Source: Actinacidiphila guanduensis (GTDB lineage: Bacteria; Actinomycetota; Actinomycetes; Streptomycetales; Streptomycetaceae). Taken from it: a stretch of 64,000 bases of DNA. Both the position numbers and the translations under genes were made by a program. Positions 6,530-14,838 of the stretch are shown piece by piece (within the stretch, counting starts at the first letter, position 1; each line of letters opens with the position of its first letter). Location: assembly GCF_900103985.1 (NCBI RefSeq), contig NZ_FNIE01000009.1, positions 310,001 through 374,000 on the forward strand, written 5' to 3'. The notes under the pieces are model-generated. The model was not told the origin of the DNA. It worked only from the letters and a program-made list of their open reading frames with translations, and ran no database searches.

Positions 6530-9381
6530 CACCCCCCGCCGACTCGCCGGCAGGCGCGGCATCGGGAGGCACCGCGCCCGCCCGCGGCGGCCCCGAGGAC
6601 CTGCTGCTGCTCGGGGTGCGCCACCACGGCCCCGGCTCGGCCCGGGCGGTCCGCGCCGCCCTGGACGCGTACCGGCCGCAGGCCGTGCTCATCGAAGGCC
6701 CGCCGGAGGCCGACGCGCTGACCGCCCTGGCCGCCGACCCCGCGATGCGCCCGCCCGTCGCCCTGCTCGCCCACGTCACCGACGACCCGGCGCGGGCCGC
6801 CTTCTGGCCGTTCGCCGAGTTCTCGCCCGAGTGGGTGGCGATGCGCTGGGCGGCCGAGGCCAACGCCGAGGTCCGCTTCATCGACCTGCCGGCCGCGCAC
6901 ACCCTCGCCCTGCGCGAGGCCGAGGCCGCGGCGGAGGAAGCCACGGGGGAGGCGGCGCGGGGCCGCGAGGAGGAGGGCGGCCCGGGCCCGGCGGCCGCCA
7001 CACCCACGGATGCTCCGGCGGACGGTCGGCGCGGGAGCGCGGGACAGGGGCCGGAAGGAGCCCGCGTCGAGGGCGCGGAGGAAGAAGGGGACGCGGACTC
7101 CGGGAGCACGGCCCCCGGGAGCGCCAGCCCCGAGGAGGGCGCCCCAGCGGGCGGCGGCCCCGGCGAGGGGCTCCCGGGCGGCGGCCCCGGCGAGGAGCCC
7201 GCGGCCGCCGCCCTTCGGGTCGACCCGATCGCGGTGCTCGCCGAGGCGGCCGGGTACGCCGACCCCGAGCGCTGGTGGGAGGACGCGGTGGAGCACCGCG
7301 GCAGCGGTGACCACGACCCGTACGGCCCGTTCGCCGCTCTCGCCGAGGCCATGGGCGAGATCCGCGCGGCCTACGGCGACGGGGGCGACCCCCGGGACCC
7401 GCTGCGCGAGGCCCACATGCGGCTGCGGATAAGGGAGGCCCGGCGCGCCCACGAGCGCACCGCCGTGGTCTGCGGCGCCTGGCACGTGCCCGCCCTGGCC
7501 GCCCGGAGCGCGGCCGCAGCCGACCGGGCGCTGCTGAAAGGCCTGCCGAAGGCCAAGGTCGAGACGACATGGGTGCCCTGGACCCACCGCCGCCTCGCCC
7601 GCGCCGGCGGCTACGGCGCGGGGATCGACTCCCCGGGCTGGTACCAGCACCTGTTCAGCGCGCCCGACCGCCCGGTCACCCGGTGGATGACAAAAATCGC
7701 CGGACTGCTCCGCGAGGAGGACCTGCCGGTGTCCTCCGCGCATGTGATCGAGGCGGTGCGGCTGGCCGACACGCTGGCCACCGTGCGCGGCCGCCCGCTG
7801 GCGGGCCTGGGCGAGACGATCGACGCGGTGCGGGCCGTGATGTGCGACGGCTCCGATGTGCCGCTGGCCCTGATCCGGGACCAGCTGGTCGTCGGGGACG
7901 CGCTCGGCGAGGTCCCGCCGGACGCCCCCGCGGTGCCGCTCGCCCGCGACCTGGCCCGCGAGCAGCGTCGGCTGCGGCTCAAGCCCGAGGCGCAGGAGCG
8001 GGAGCTGGAGCTCGACCTGCGCAAGGACACCGACACGGCCCGCAGCCGCCTGCTGCACCGGCTGCGGCTGATCGGGGTGCCCTGGGGCGAGCCCGCCGCC
8101 GGACGGTCGGGGACGGGCACCTTCCGGGAGACCTGGCGGCTGCGCTGGGAGCCGGAGTTGTCGGTGCGGATCGCCGAGGCGGGCATCTGGGGCACCACCG
8201 TGGCCGCCGCTGCGGGCGCCCGCGCGCAGGACCTCGCCCAGGGCGCGGCCACACTCGCCGAGGTCACCTCGGTCGCCGAGCGGTGCCTGCTCGCCGGGCT
8301 CGGCGAGGCGCTGCCCGAGGTGATGCGGCTGCTGGCCGACCGCGCGGCGCTCGACGCCGATGTCGCACACCTGGCGGCGGCCCTGCCCGCGCTGGTCCGC
8401 GCAGTGCGGTACGGAGACGTGCGCGGTACCGACTCCGCCGCCCTGGCCCGGGTCGCCTCGGGCCTGGCCGAGCGGATATGCGTCGGCTTCCCGCCGGCCT
8501 GCGTCGGCCTCGACGCGGACGGCGCCGCGGCCCTGCGCGTCCACCTGGACGAGGTGCACCGGGCCGTCGCCCTCCTCGACAAGCCGTTGCGCGACCGCTG
8601 GGCCGCGATGCTGGGCGCCCTGGCCCGCAGGGACGAGGCGGTGCCCGGCCTGCTGCGCGGCGCCGCCGCCCGGTTGCTGCTGGACGAAGGGCGGCTCGAC
8701 GCCGAGGAGGCCGCCCGGCTGATGGGCCTGGCCCTCTCGCCCGGCACCGGCCCGGCGCAGGCCGCGGGCTGGGTCGAGGGGTTCCTCGCCGGCGGCGGCA
8801 TGCTGCTGGTGCACGACGAGCGGCTGCTCGCCCTGGTGGACGGCTGGCTGAGCGAGGTGCCCGCGGAGGCGTTCACCGACGTCCTGCCGCTGCTGCGGCG
8901 GACGTTCGCGCAGTTCGAGCCCGGAGTGCTGCGCTCGCTGGGCGACCTGGTCCGGCGCGGCCCGGCAGCGGCCCGCCGCCCCGCGCCGGCGACCGGCGAC
9001 TCCGGCCTGCCCGGGTTCGGCCCCGGCCTGGACGTCGCGCGGGCGAACGCGGCGGCCGGTACCGTACGGCTGCTGCTCGGCCGCCGTACGACCGCCGGCC
9101 TCGCCGACCTCCGCCACCCGCCCGCCGCACAGGACCCCGCACAGGACCCGGACGGCCGGGCCTCCGGCCACCGCGACGCCCTGGCGCAAGCGGCGACCGC
9201 AGGACCGGCCGCGCCTGCGAACGCCCTGGCGTACGCGGCCCGTTCCACCGCCCGGGGCCGCCTCGCCCCGCAGCCGGCGGCGCACCCGAGCCACGCGCCC
9301 GCCCGTACGGCGGCGGCAACGGCGACAGCACCCCGCACCCTCCGACCCGCCCACCCCGACAGGAGCCCCGCAGATGACTGA
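6526..9381 (+). CDS. DUF5682 family protein
   Basis: This 951-residue protein opens, after a disordered leader, with LLLLGVRHHGPGSARAVRAAL and AVLIEGPPEAD, the hallmark N-terminus of DUF5682. The His-His and Glu resemble the metal-binding start of EreA/ChaN/TIKI-like hydrolases, but that likeness is my inference. Residues about 130-225 are a Gly/Glu/Pro-rich linker, followed by ERTAVVCGAWHVPAL and a helical C-terminal half. It overlaps the MoxR gene by 4 bp and the VWA gene by 8 bp, so the three are surely co-translated. The last 100 residues are low-complexity and hard to assign. Enzymatic activity is unproven. Confidence 0.85.
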   Translation: MTPPADSPAGAASGGTAPARGGPEDLLLLGVRHHGPGSARAVRAALDAYRPQAVLIEGPPEADALTALAADPAMRPPVALLAHVTDDPARAAFWPFAEFSPEWVAMRWAAEANAEVRFIDLPAAHTLALREAEAAAEEATGEAARGREEEGGPGPAAATPTDAPADGRRGSAGQGPEGARVEGAEEEGDADSGSTAPGSASPEEGAPAGGGPGEGLPGGGPGEEPAAAALRVDPIAVLAEAAGYADPERWWEDAVEHRGSGDHDPYGPFAALAEAMGEIRAAYGDGGDPRDPLREAHMRLRIREARRAHERTAVVCGAWHVPALAARSAAAADRALLKGLPKAKVETTWVPWTHRRLARAGGYGAGIDSPGWYQHLFSAPDRPVTRWMTKIAGLLREEDLPVSSAHVIEAVRLADTLATVRGRPLAGLGETIDAVRAVMCDGSDVPLALIRDQLVVGDALGEVPPDAPAVPLARDLAREQRRLRLKPEAQERELELDLRKDTDTARSRLLHRLRLIGVPWGEPAAGRSGTGTFRETWRLRWEPELSVRIAEAGIWGTTVAAAAGARAQDLAQGAATLAEVTSVAERCLLAGLGEALPEVMRLLADRAALDADVAHLAAALPALVRAVRYGDVRGTDSAALARVASGLAERICVGFPPACVGLDADGAAALRVHLDEVHRAVALLDKPLRDRWAAMLGALARRDEAVPGLLRGAAARLLLDEGRLDAEEAARLMGLALSPGTGPAQAAGWVEGFLAGGGMLLVHDERLLALVDGWLSEVPAEAFTDVLPLLRRTFAQFEPGVLRSLGDLVRRGPAAARRPAPATGDSGLPGFGPGLDVARANAAAGTVRLLLGRRTTAGLADLRHPPAAQDPAQDPDGRASGHRDALAQAATAGPAAPANALAYAARSTARGRLAPQPAAHPSHAPARTAAATATAPRTLRPAHPDRSPADD

Positions 9382-10522
9382 CACCGAGGAGCGGCTGCGC
9401 CGCTGGCGGCTGGTGCTCGGCGGGGCCGCCGCAGCGGGCGCGGAAAGCGGCGGCTGGTCGCTCGGCAGCCGGGACGCGGCCATGGACCGCACCCTGACCG
9501 CCGTGTACGGCAGCGGCGGTTCCGGCGGCGAGCAGCGCTCGGCCGGGCTCGGCGGCTCCGCGCCCCAGGTCGCCCGCTGGCTCGGCGACATCCGCACGTA
9601 CTTCCCCAGCTCCGTGGTGCAGGTGATGCAGCGCGACGCGATCGACCGGCTGGGGCTGTCCGCGCTGCTGCTGGAGCCGGAGATGCTGGAGGCGGTCGAG
9701 GCCGACGTGCACCTGGTCGGCACCCTGCTCTCGCTGAACAAGGCGATGCCGGAGACGACCAAGCAGACCGCGCGGAGCGTGGTCCGCAAGGTGGTCGAGG
9801 ACCTGGAGAAGCGGCTGGCCACCCGCACCCGCGCCACCCTCACCGGCGCGCTGGACCGCTCGGCCCGCACCCACCGCCCCCGGCACCGCGACATCGACTG
9901 GGACCGCACGATCCGCGCCAACCTGCGGCACTACCTGCCCGAGCACGGCACGATCGTGCCCGAGCGGCTGGTCGGCTACGGCCGGGCGGACCGCGCGGTG
10001 AAGAAGGACGTCGTGCTGTGCATCGACCAGTCCGGCTCGATGGCCGCCTCCGTCGTCTACGCCTCGGTCTTCGGCGCCGTGCTGGCCTCGATGCGGTCGA
10101 TCGACACCAAGCTGGTGGTCTTCGACACCGCGGTGGTGGACCTCACCGACCAGCTGGACGACCCGGTCGACGTCCTGTTCGGCACCCAGCTCGGCGGCGG
10201 CACCGACATCAACCGGGCGCTGGCCTACTGCGAGTCGCTGATCACCCGCCCCGCCGAGACCGTGGTGGTGCTCATCAGCGACCTGTACGAGGGCGGCATC
10301 CGCGACGGCATGCTCAAGCGGGTGGCGGCGATGAAGGCGGCCGGTGTGCAGTTCGTCGCGCTGCTCGCCCTCTCCGACGAGGGCGCCCCCTCCTACGACC
10401 GGGAGCACGCGGCCGCGCTCGCCGCTCTGGGCGCCCCCGCCTTCGCCTGCACCCCCGACCTGTTCCCGGAGATCATGGCCGCCGCGATACAGAAGCGCCC
10501 GCTGCCGGTGCCCGAGACGTGA
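9374..10522 (+). CDS. VWA-domain (CoxE-like) protein, partner of MoxR
   Basis: This 382-residue protein has a helical N-terminal half and a C-terminal von Willebrand factor A domain. The metal-ion-dependent adhesion site is intact: DQSGSM (218-223), GGGTD (274-278) and SDLYEGG (302-308). VWA proteins of this type act with MoxR ATPases to bring them to target proteins. ATG at 9374 overlaps the DUF5682 gene by 8 bp and has AGGAG upstream at a normal distance. It is the last gene of the right arm; 292 bp of non-coding sequence follow before sucC. No signal peptide is visible, so it should be cytoplasmic. Confidence 0.9.
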   Translation: MTDTEERLRRWRLVLGGAAAAGAESGGWSLGSRDAAMDRTLTAVYGSGGSGGEQRSAGLGGSAPQVARWLGDIRTYFPSSVVQVMQRDAIDRLGLSALLLEPEMLEAVEADVHLVGTLLSLNKAMPETTKQTARSVVRKVVEDLEKRLATRTRATLTGALDRSARTHRPRHRDIDWDRTIRANLRHYLPEHGTIVPERLVGYGRADRAVKKDVVLCIDQSGSMAASVVYASVFGAVLASMRSIDTKLVVFDTAVVDLTDQLDDPVDVLFGTQLGGGTDINRALAYCESLITRPAETVVVLISDLYEGGIRDGMLKRVAAMKAAGVQFVALLALSDEGAPSYDREHAAALAALGAPAFACTPDLFPEIMAAAIQKRPLPVPET

Positions 10523-10814
10523 GCCCGGGACGTGAGCCCGGGGCCTGAGCCGGAGGCGATCTGTGACCGTTCTCACCGCCGCCAAGTGATCCGCGATTTA
10601 GGCCGCCACCCGGCTCGGCGATAACCTGCAAGACGGACATGCCGCGTACCCGGTCACCGTGTGTGCGCTTCCTTGTGACAGTGCAGTCGCCCTGCCCGTA
10701 GCGGCACGCCCAGCCGATCAGGCGGCGCTGTACCTCACGGCGGCAGCTGCCTGCGAGACGCTGAATTCCACGAAAACCCGAGGAATCCAGGAAACCAAAG
10801 GGAGACGGACGCGC
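10523..10814 (+). promoter_or_regulatory. Intergenic region holding the sucCD promoter
   Basis: No gene. A possible promoter is GTGACA (10675-10680), 18 bases, TAGCGG (10699-10704), about 110 bases before sucC; a second AT-rich patch near 10605-10625 is another candidate. GGGAGA just before the GTG at 10815 is the sucC Shine-Dalgarno. Neither promoter is strong on sequence alone. No riboswitch or terminator hairpin for the VWA operon is clear. Confidence 0.3.
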
Positions 10815-11990
10815 GTGGACCTGTTCGAGTACCAGGCGAGGGACCTCTTCGCCAAGCACGGTGTACCGGTGCTGGCCGGTGAAGTCATCGACACGCCTGA
10901 GGCGGCGCGCGAGATCACCGAGCGGCTGGGCGGCAAGTCGGTCGTCAAGGCCCAGGTCAAGGTGGGCGGCCGCGGCAAGGCCGGCGGTGTGAAGCTGGCC
11001 GCCAGTGCGGACGAGGCCGTCGCGCGCGCGACGGACATCCTCGGCATGGACATCAAGGGCCACACGGTCCACAAGGTGATGATCGCCGAGACGGCCCCGG
11101 AGATCGTCGAGGAGTACTACGTCTCCTTCCTCCTGGACCGCTCCAACCGCACCTTCCTCTCCATCGCCTCCGTCGAGGGCGGCATGGAGATCGAGGAGGT
11201 GGCGGCGACCCGCCCCGAGGCCGTGGCCAAGATCGCGATCGACGCCATCGAGGGCGTGGACAAGGCGAAGGCCGAGGAGATCGTGGCGGCCGCGAAGTTC
11301 CCGGCCGAGGTCGCCGACCAGGTGGCCGACGTCCTGGTGAAGCTGTGGGAGGTCTTCGTCAAGGAGGACGCCCTGCTGGTCGAGGTCAACCCGCTCGCCA
11401 AGGTGGCCTCCGGCGCGGTCCTCGCGCTCGACGGCAAGGTCTCGCTGGACGAGAACGCCGAGTTCCGCCACCCCGACTTCGCCGAACTGCACGACCGGGC
11501 GGCCGCCAACCCGCTGGAGGCCGCGGCCAAGGCCAAGGGCCTGAACTACGTCAAGCTCGACGGCGAGGTCGGCATCATCGGCAACGGCGCCGGCCTGGTC
11601 ATGTCGACCCTGGACGTCGTCGCCTACGCCGGCGAGAAGCACGGCAACGTCAAGCCGGCCAACTTCCTCGACATCGGCGGCGGCGCGTCCGCCGAGGTGA
11701 TGGCGAACGGCCTGGAGATCATCCTCGGCGACCCGGACGTGAAGTCCGTTTTCGTCAACGTCTTCGGCGGTATCACCGCGTGCGACGAGGTCGCCAACGG
11801 CATCGTGCAGGCCCTGGCGCTGCTCGCCTCCAAGGGCGAGGAGGTCACCAAGCCGCTGGTGGTCCGGCTCGACGGCAACAACGCGGAGCTGGGTCGCAAG
11901 ATCCTCTCCGACGCCAACCACCCGCTGGTGCAGCGCGTGGACACCATGGACGGCGCGGCCGACAAGGCCGCCGAGCTGGCTGCGAAGTAA
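10815..11990 (+). CDS. sucC: Succinyl-CoA synthetase (ADP-forming), beta subunit
   Basis: This 391-residue ATP-grasp subunit starts MDLFEYQARDLFAKHGVPV, the standard SucC N-terminus, with KAQVKVGGRGKAGGVK contributing to the nucleotide site and GNGAGLVMSTLD and GGGASAEV in the C-terminal CoA-ligase domain. With SucD it converts succinyl-CoA, ADP and phosphate to succinate, CoA and ATP in the TCA cycle. Start: GTG at 10815 with GGGAGA about 9 bases upstream; the frame is open to 10659 but the extension is not conserved. sucD follows after 22 bases. Confidence 0.97.
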   Translation: MDLFEYQARDLFAKHGVPVLAGEVIDTPEAAREITERLGGKSVVKAQVKVGGRGKAGGVKLAASADEAVARATDILGMDIKGHTVHKVMIAETAPEIVEEYYVSFLLDRSNRTFLSIASVEGGMEIEEVAATRPEAVAKIAIDAIEGVDKAKAEEIVAAAKFPAEVADQVADVLVKLWEVFVKEDALLVEVNPLAKVASGAVLALDGKVSLDENAEFRHPDFAELHDRAAANPLEAAAKAKGLNYVKLDGEVGIIGNGAGLVMSTLDVVAYAGEKHGNVKPANFLDIGGGASAEVMANGLEIILGDPDVKSVFVNVFGGITACDEVANGIVQALALLASKGEEVTKPLVVRLDGNNAELGRKILSDANHPLVQRVDTMDGAADKAAELAAK

Positions 11991-12012
11991 GGGAAGAGGA
12001 CTTCAGAACACC

Positions 12013-12897
12013 ATGGCTATCTTCCTGACCAAGGACAGCAAGGTCATCGTCCAGGGCATGACCGGCGCCACCGGCATGAAGCACACCACGTTGATGCTGG
12101 CCGACGGCACGAACATCGTCGGCGGCGTCAACCCGCGCAAGGCCGGCACCACCGTCACCTTCGAGCAGGGCGACGTGCCCGTGTTCGGCAGCGTGAAGGA
12201 GGCGATGGAGGCCACCGGCGCCGACGTCACCGTCATCTTCGTGCCGGAGAAGTTCACCAAGGACGCGGTCGTCGAGGCGATCGAGGCCGAGATCCCGCTC
12301 GCGGTCGTCATCACCGAGGGCGTCGCGGTCCACGACACCGCCGCGTTCTGGGCGCTCGCCCAGGCCAAGGGCAACAAGACCCGCATCATCGGCCCGAACT
12401 GCCCCGGCCTGATCACCCCCGGCCAGTCCAACGCGGGCATCATCCCCGGCGACATCACCAAGCCCGGCCGCATCGGCCTGGTCTCCAAGTCGGGCACGCT
12501 GACCTACCAGATGATGTACGAGCTGCGCGACATCGGCTTCTCCTCGGCGGTCGGCATCGGCGGCGACCCGATCATCGGCACCACCCACATCGACGCTCTC
12601 GCCGCGTTCGAGGCCGACCCCGACACCGACCTGATCGTCATGATCGGCGAGATCGGTGGCGACGCCGAGGAGCGGGCCGCGGCCTACATCGAGAAGAACG
12701 TGACGAAGCCGGTCGTCGGCTACGTGGCGGGCTTCACCGCGCCCGAGGGCAAGACCATGGGCCACGCCGGCGCCATCGTCTCCGGCTCCTCCGGCACCGC
12801 GCAGGCCAAGAAGGAGGCCCTGGAGGCCGCGGGCGTGAAGGTCGGCAAGACGCCGTCCGAGACCGCCCGCCTGGCCCGGTCGATCCTGGCCGGCTGA
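12013..12897 (+). CDS. sucD: Succinyl-CoA synthetase (ADP-forming), alpha subunit
   Basis: This 294-residue subunit starts MAIFLTKDSKVIVQGMTG, has the CoA-binding Rossmann region (GATGMKHT, GGVNPRKAG) and the phosphohistidine segment KTMGHAGAIVSG, whose His carries the phosphate during catalysis. It lies 22 bases downstream of sucC and forms an operon with it. A strong hairpin starts 18 bases after its stop, so sucCD is likely a two-gene unit. Length matches the family. Confidence 0.97.
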   Translation: MAIFLTKDSKVIVQGMTGATGMKHTTLMLADGTNIVGGVNPRKAGTTVTFEQGDVPVFGSVKEAMEATGADVTVIFVPEKFTKDAVVEAIEAEIPLAVVITEGVAVHDTAAFWALAQAKGNKTRIIGPNCPGLITPGQSNAGIIPGDITKPGRIGLVSKSGTLTYQMMYELRDIGFSSAVGIGGDPIIGTTHIDALAAFEADPDTDLIVMIGEIGGDAEERAAAYIEKNVTKPVVGYVAGFTAPEGKTMGHAGAIVSGSSGTAQAKKEALEAAGVKVGKTPSETARLARSILAG

Positions 12898-12914
12898 TCC
12901 TCCACGGCGCCGCA

Positions 12915-12953
12915 GGAACGGGCCCGCTCCCCGCGAGGGGGCGGGCCCGTTCC
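12915..12953 (+). terminator. Rho-independent-like terminator of sucCD
   Basis: A 17-bp stem (12915-12931 with 12937-12953, one G-U pair) and a 5-base loop follow the sucD stop directly. There is no U-run, as usual in streptomycetes. From 12954 to 13170 I see no further feature. Confidence 0.85.
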
Positions 12954-13170
12954 GTGCGCCGGGCGGCTTCTCCGACGGCGGCCCGAGGCTGACGGCCACG
13001 GGCCACCCGAGGGGCGAGTCGGAGCCGTACGCCCGGGTGCCGCCGACCGGGGACCGGAGCCGGCGGTGGGCCGAGGTGGACGGCCGCGGGCTGCGTGCGG
13101 GGGTGCGAGTGCGGGACGTCTGCCCGGGTGCCGCTGACCGCGCCGATCGAGGGCCGCTTCCCCGAAGGAG

Positions 13171-14697
13171 CTAGCGGTGGGCCGACGCTGACGGCCGCGG
13201 GGTGTCCGCGGGGTGCGACCCGGAGAGGTGCCCCGGAGTGACGATGACCGCGACGGTGGTGACGACGGCGATCACCGCGGTGAGCGCGTAGGCCCCGAGC
13301 GTGCGCTGCCGTACCCCGCGCTCGCTCGCCCGGCGCAACTCGGCGGCCCGCTGCCGCGGTTCGAGGCCGGGCTCGGCGGACCCGGTGGACCCGGAAAGCT
13401 CGGCAGTCCGGGAGGACCAGGCGGTCCCGGGCGGCAGAGCGAGCAGGGCGCCCAGCCGCTCCGGCAGCGCCTCGCTCTCCAGGTCCGGCACCGCCTCGAC
13501 CAGCGCTTGCCGGGCCCCCGCGATGCGCGCTTCGGCCGCCGGCAGCGTCGCCTCCACCTCGCCGGCGGCCGCCTCCAGATCGAGCCCGAGGCCGTCGTGG
13601 AGCAGCACCGCGGTGCGCTGCCCCGGCGGCAGGTCGAGCAGCGCTGCCGCGAGCGGGCCCTGCGGGGTGCGCGGCTGCCGTCGGCACCCGCCGGGTGCCC
13701 ACGCCGGGATCCACCGCTGCCACGGCGAGAACGCCTGCTCATAGGCGGCCGCCCGGACCCAGCCCACGGGATCACGGTCCCGCGCGACCTCGGGCCACCG
13801 CTGCCACGCCAGGTCGTAGGCGCACTCCACCGCGTGCCGCGCCCGCGCGGGATCGCCCGTCAGCAGCTCCACCTGCCGCACCAGCCCGGCCGCCGCCGCC
13901 CGGTACAGCCGGTCGAAGGCGTCCTCGGGCGACCCGCCACCCTCGACCCCGACCGCCACCCGTCGCTCGCGAGTTCCCCCAGGACCACCCGTTCCGGCGT
14001 GCGGCTCGGGGGTTGCCGTATCGGGTGTCCCCGCTGGGCTCGGTCCCGCGTGCGGCTCGAGTGTTGCCCTCTCGGGAGTCCCCACGGAGCCCGCCTCGGC
14101 CTTCGACGTGGGCTTCGCCGTATCGGCGGTTCCCGCCGAGTTCGGCCCCGCGTGCCGCTCGGGTGCCGTCGTCAGGAGGCCGCGCACACCGCGTTCCTCG
14201 CCGAAGCCCTCCGCGAGCGGGGCGGGCACGGCATCCGCGTCATTGTCCGCGAGGATCTCGCCGACGCGGGCGGCCAGCACCCTTGCCCGGGCGAGGGGTT
14301 CGTCCAGGACGGAGCGCCGGGCCCTGGGCGGCTCCGGTGCCGCCCGGCCGGCGTCCGGCGGCCGGCTCTCCCGCTCGGACGCCGACTTCGTCGGTACGCC
14401 CACGGCCGTCGGCCGGGCGGCGGCGATCGCCGTGGTGCCCGCCGGTGCCCGCACCACCGTCCGCCCGCCCCGCGCGGCCCCTTTCCCGCTCCCCGCGCCC
14501 GCCGCGGCGAGATCCACCGCCCCCGCGGCCTGACCGGACGCCCCAGGTGGCCCACTCACGCCCTTGGCCGGAGCCTTCGTCTTCGCGGGCAACATCGCCG
14601 TCGCGCTCCCCGCCCCCTTCGCGGCAGCGGCGACCGCCGAGCCCTTCCCCGCCGCCGTCGTACGCGCCCGCTTGCGGCTCCTGCGGCCCCGGCTCAT
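13171..14697 (-). CDS. Membrane-anchored protein with a degenerate sigma-70-like core
   Basis: A 508-residue protein in three parts. Residues 1-255 are disordered and Ala/Pro/Lys-rich, with near-repeats of an E-P-HAG-pSpAGTpDTAT type at about 180-240. Residues about 256-330 (EDAFDRLYRAAAAGLVRQVELLTGDPARARHAVECAYDLAWQRWPEV) and 345-402 (LDLPPGQRTAVLLHDGLGLDLEAAAGEVEA) resemble regions 2 and 4 of ECF sigma factors. Residues about 468-488 form one transmembrane helix (ALTAVIAVVTTVAVIV) near the C-terminus. Region 4 lacks a convincing basic recognition helix, so DNA binding is doubtful. Start ATG 14697 has only a weak GGTGGG upstream. It may be a non-transcriptional sigma relic or a membrane-held regulator; the role is unknown. 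Confidence 0.7.
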   Translation of the reverse strand: MSRGRRSRKRARTTAAGKGSAVAAAAKGAGSATAMLPAKTKAPAKGVSGPPGASGQAAGAVDLAAAGAGSGKGAARGGRTVVRAPAGTTAIAAARPTAVGVPTKSASERESRPPDAGRAAPEPPRARRSVLDEPLARARVLAARVGEILADNDADAVPAPLAEGFGEERGVRGLLTTAPERHAGPNSAGTADTAKPTSKAEAGSVGTPERATLEPHAGPSPAGTPDTATPEPHAGTGGPGGTRERRVAVGVEGGGSPEDAFDRLYRAAAAGLVRQVELLTGDPARARHAVECAYDLAWQRWPEVARDRDPVGWVRAAAYEQAFSPWQRWIPAWAPGGCRRQPRTPQGPLAAALLDLPPGQRTAVLLHDGLGLDLEAAAGEVEATLPAAEARIAGARQALVEAVPDLESEALPERLGALLALPPGTAWSSRTAELSGSTGSAEPGLEPRQRAAELRRASERGVRQRTLGAYALTAVIAVVTTVAVIVTPGHLSGSHPADTPRPSASAHR

Positions 14698-14838
14698 CGG
14701 CCCACCGCCCGAGCCGGAGCGGCGGACGGATCACCGTACGAGGTGGCGATCAGGCGAGCTGACGGTCCCAAGAAACGACACATAGCCGACATTTTCTGCG
14801 ACACGACGACTTATTGCCCGTTGCCGGGGTGAAACGGT

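Noticed and set aside
10673..10704. TTGTGACAGTG before sucC as another DNA-damage promoter
   Set aside because: It has an inserted base relative to TTGTCAGTG and the downstream TAGCGG is at the wrong distance.
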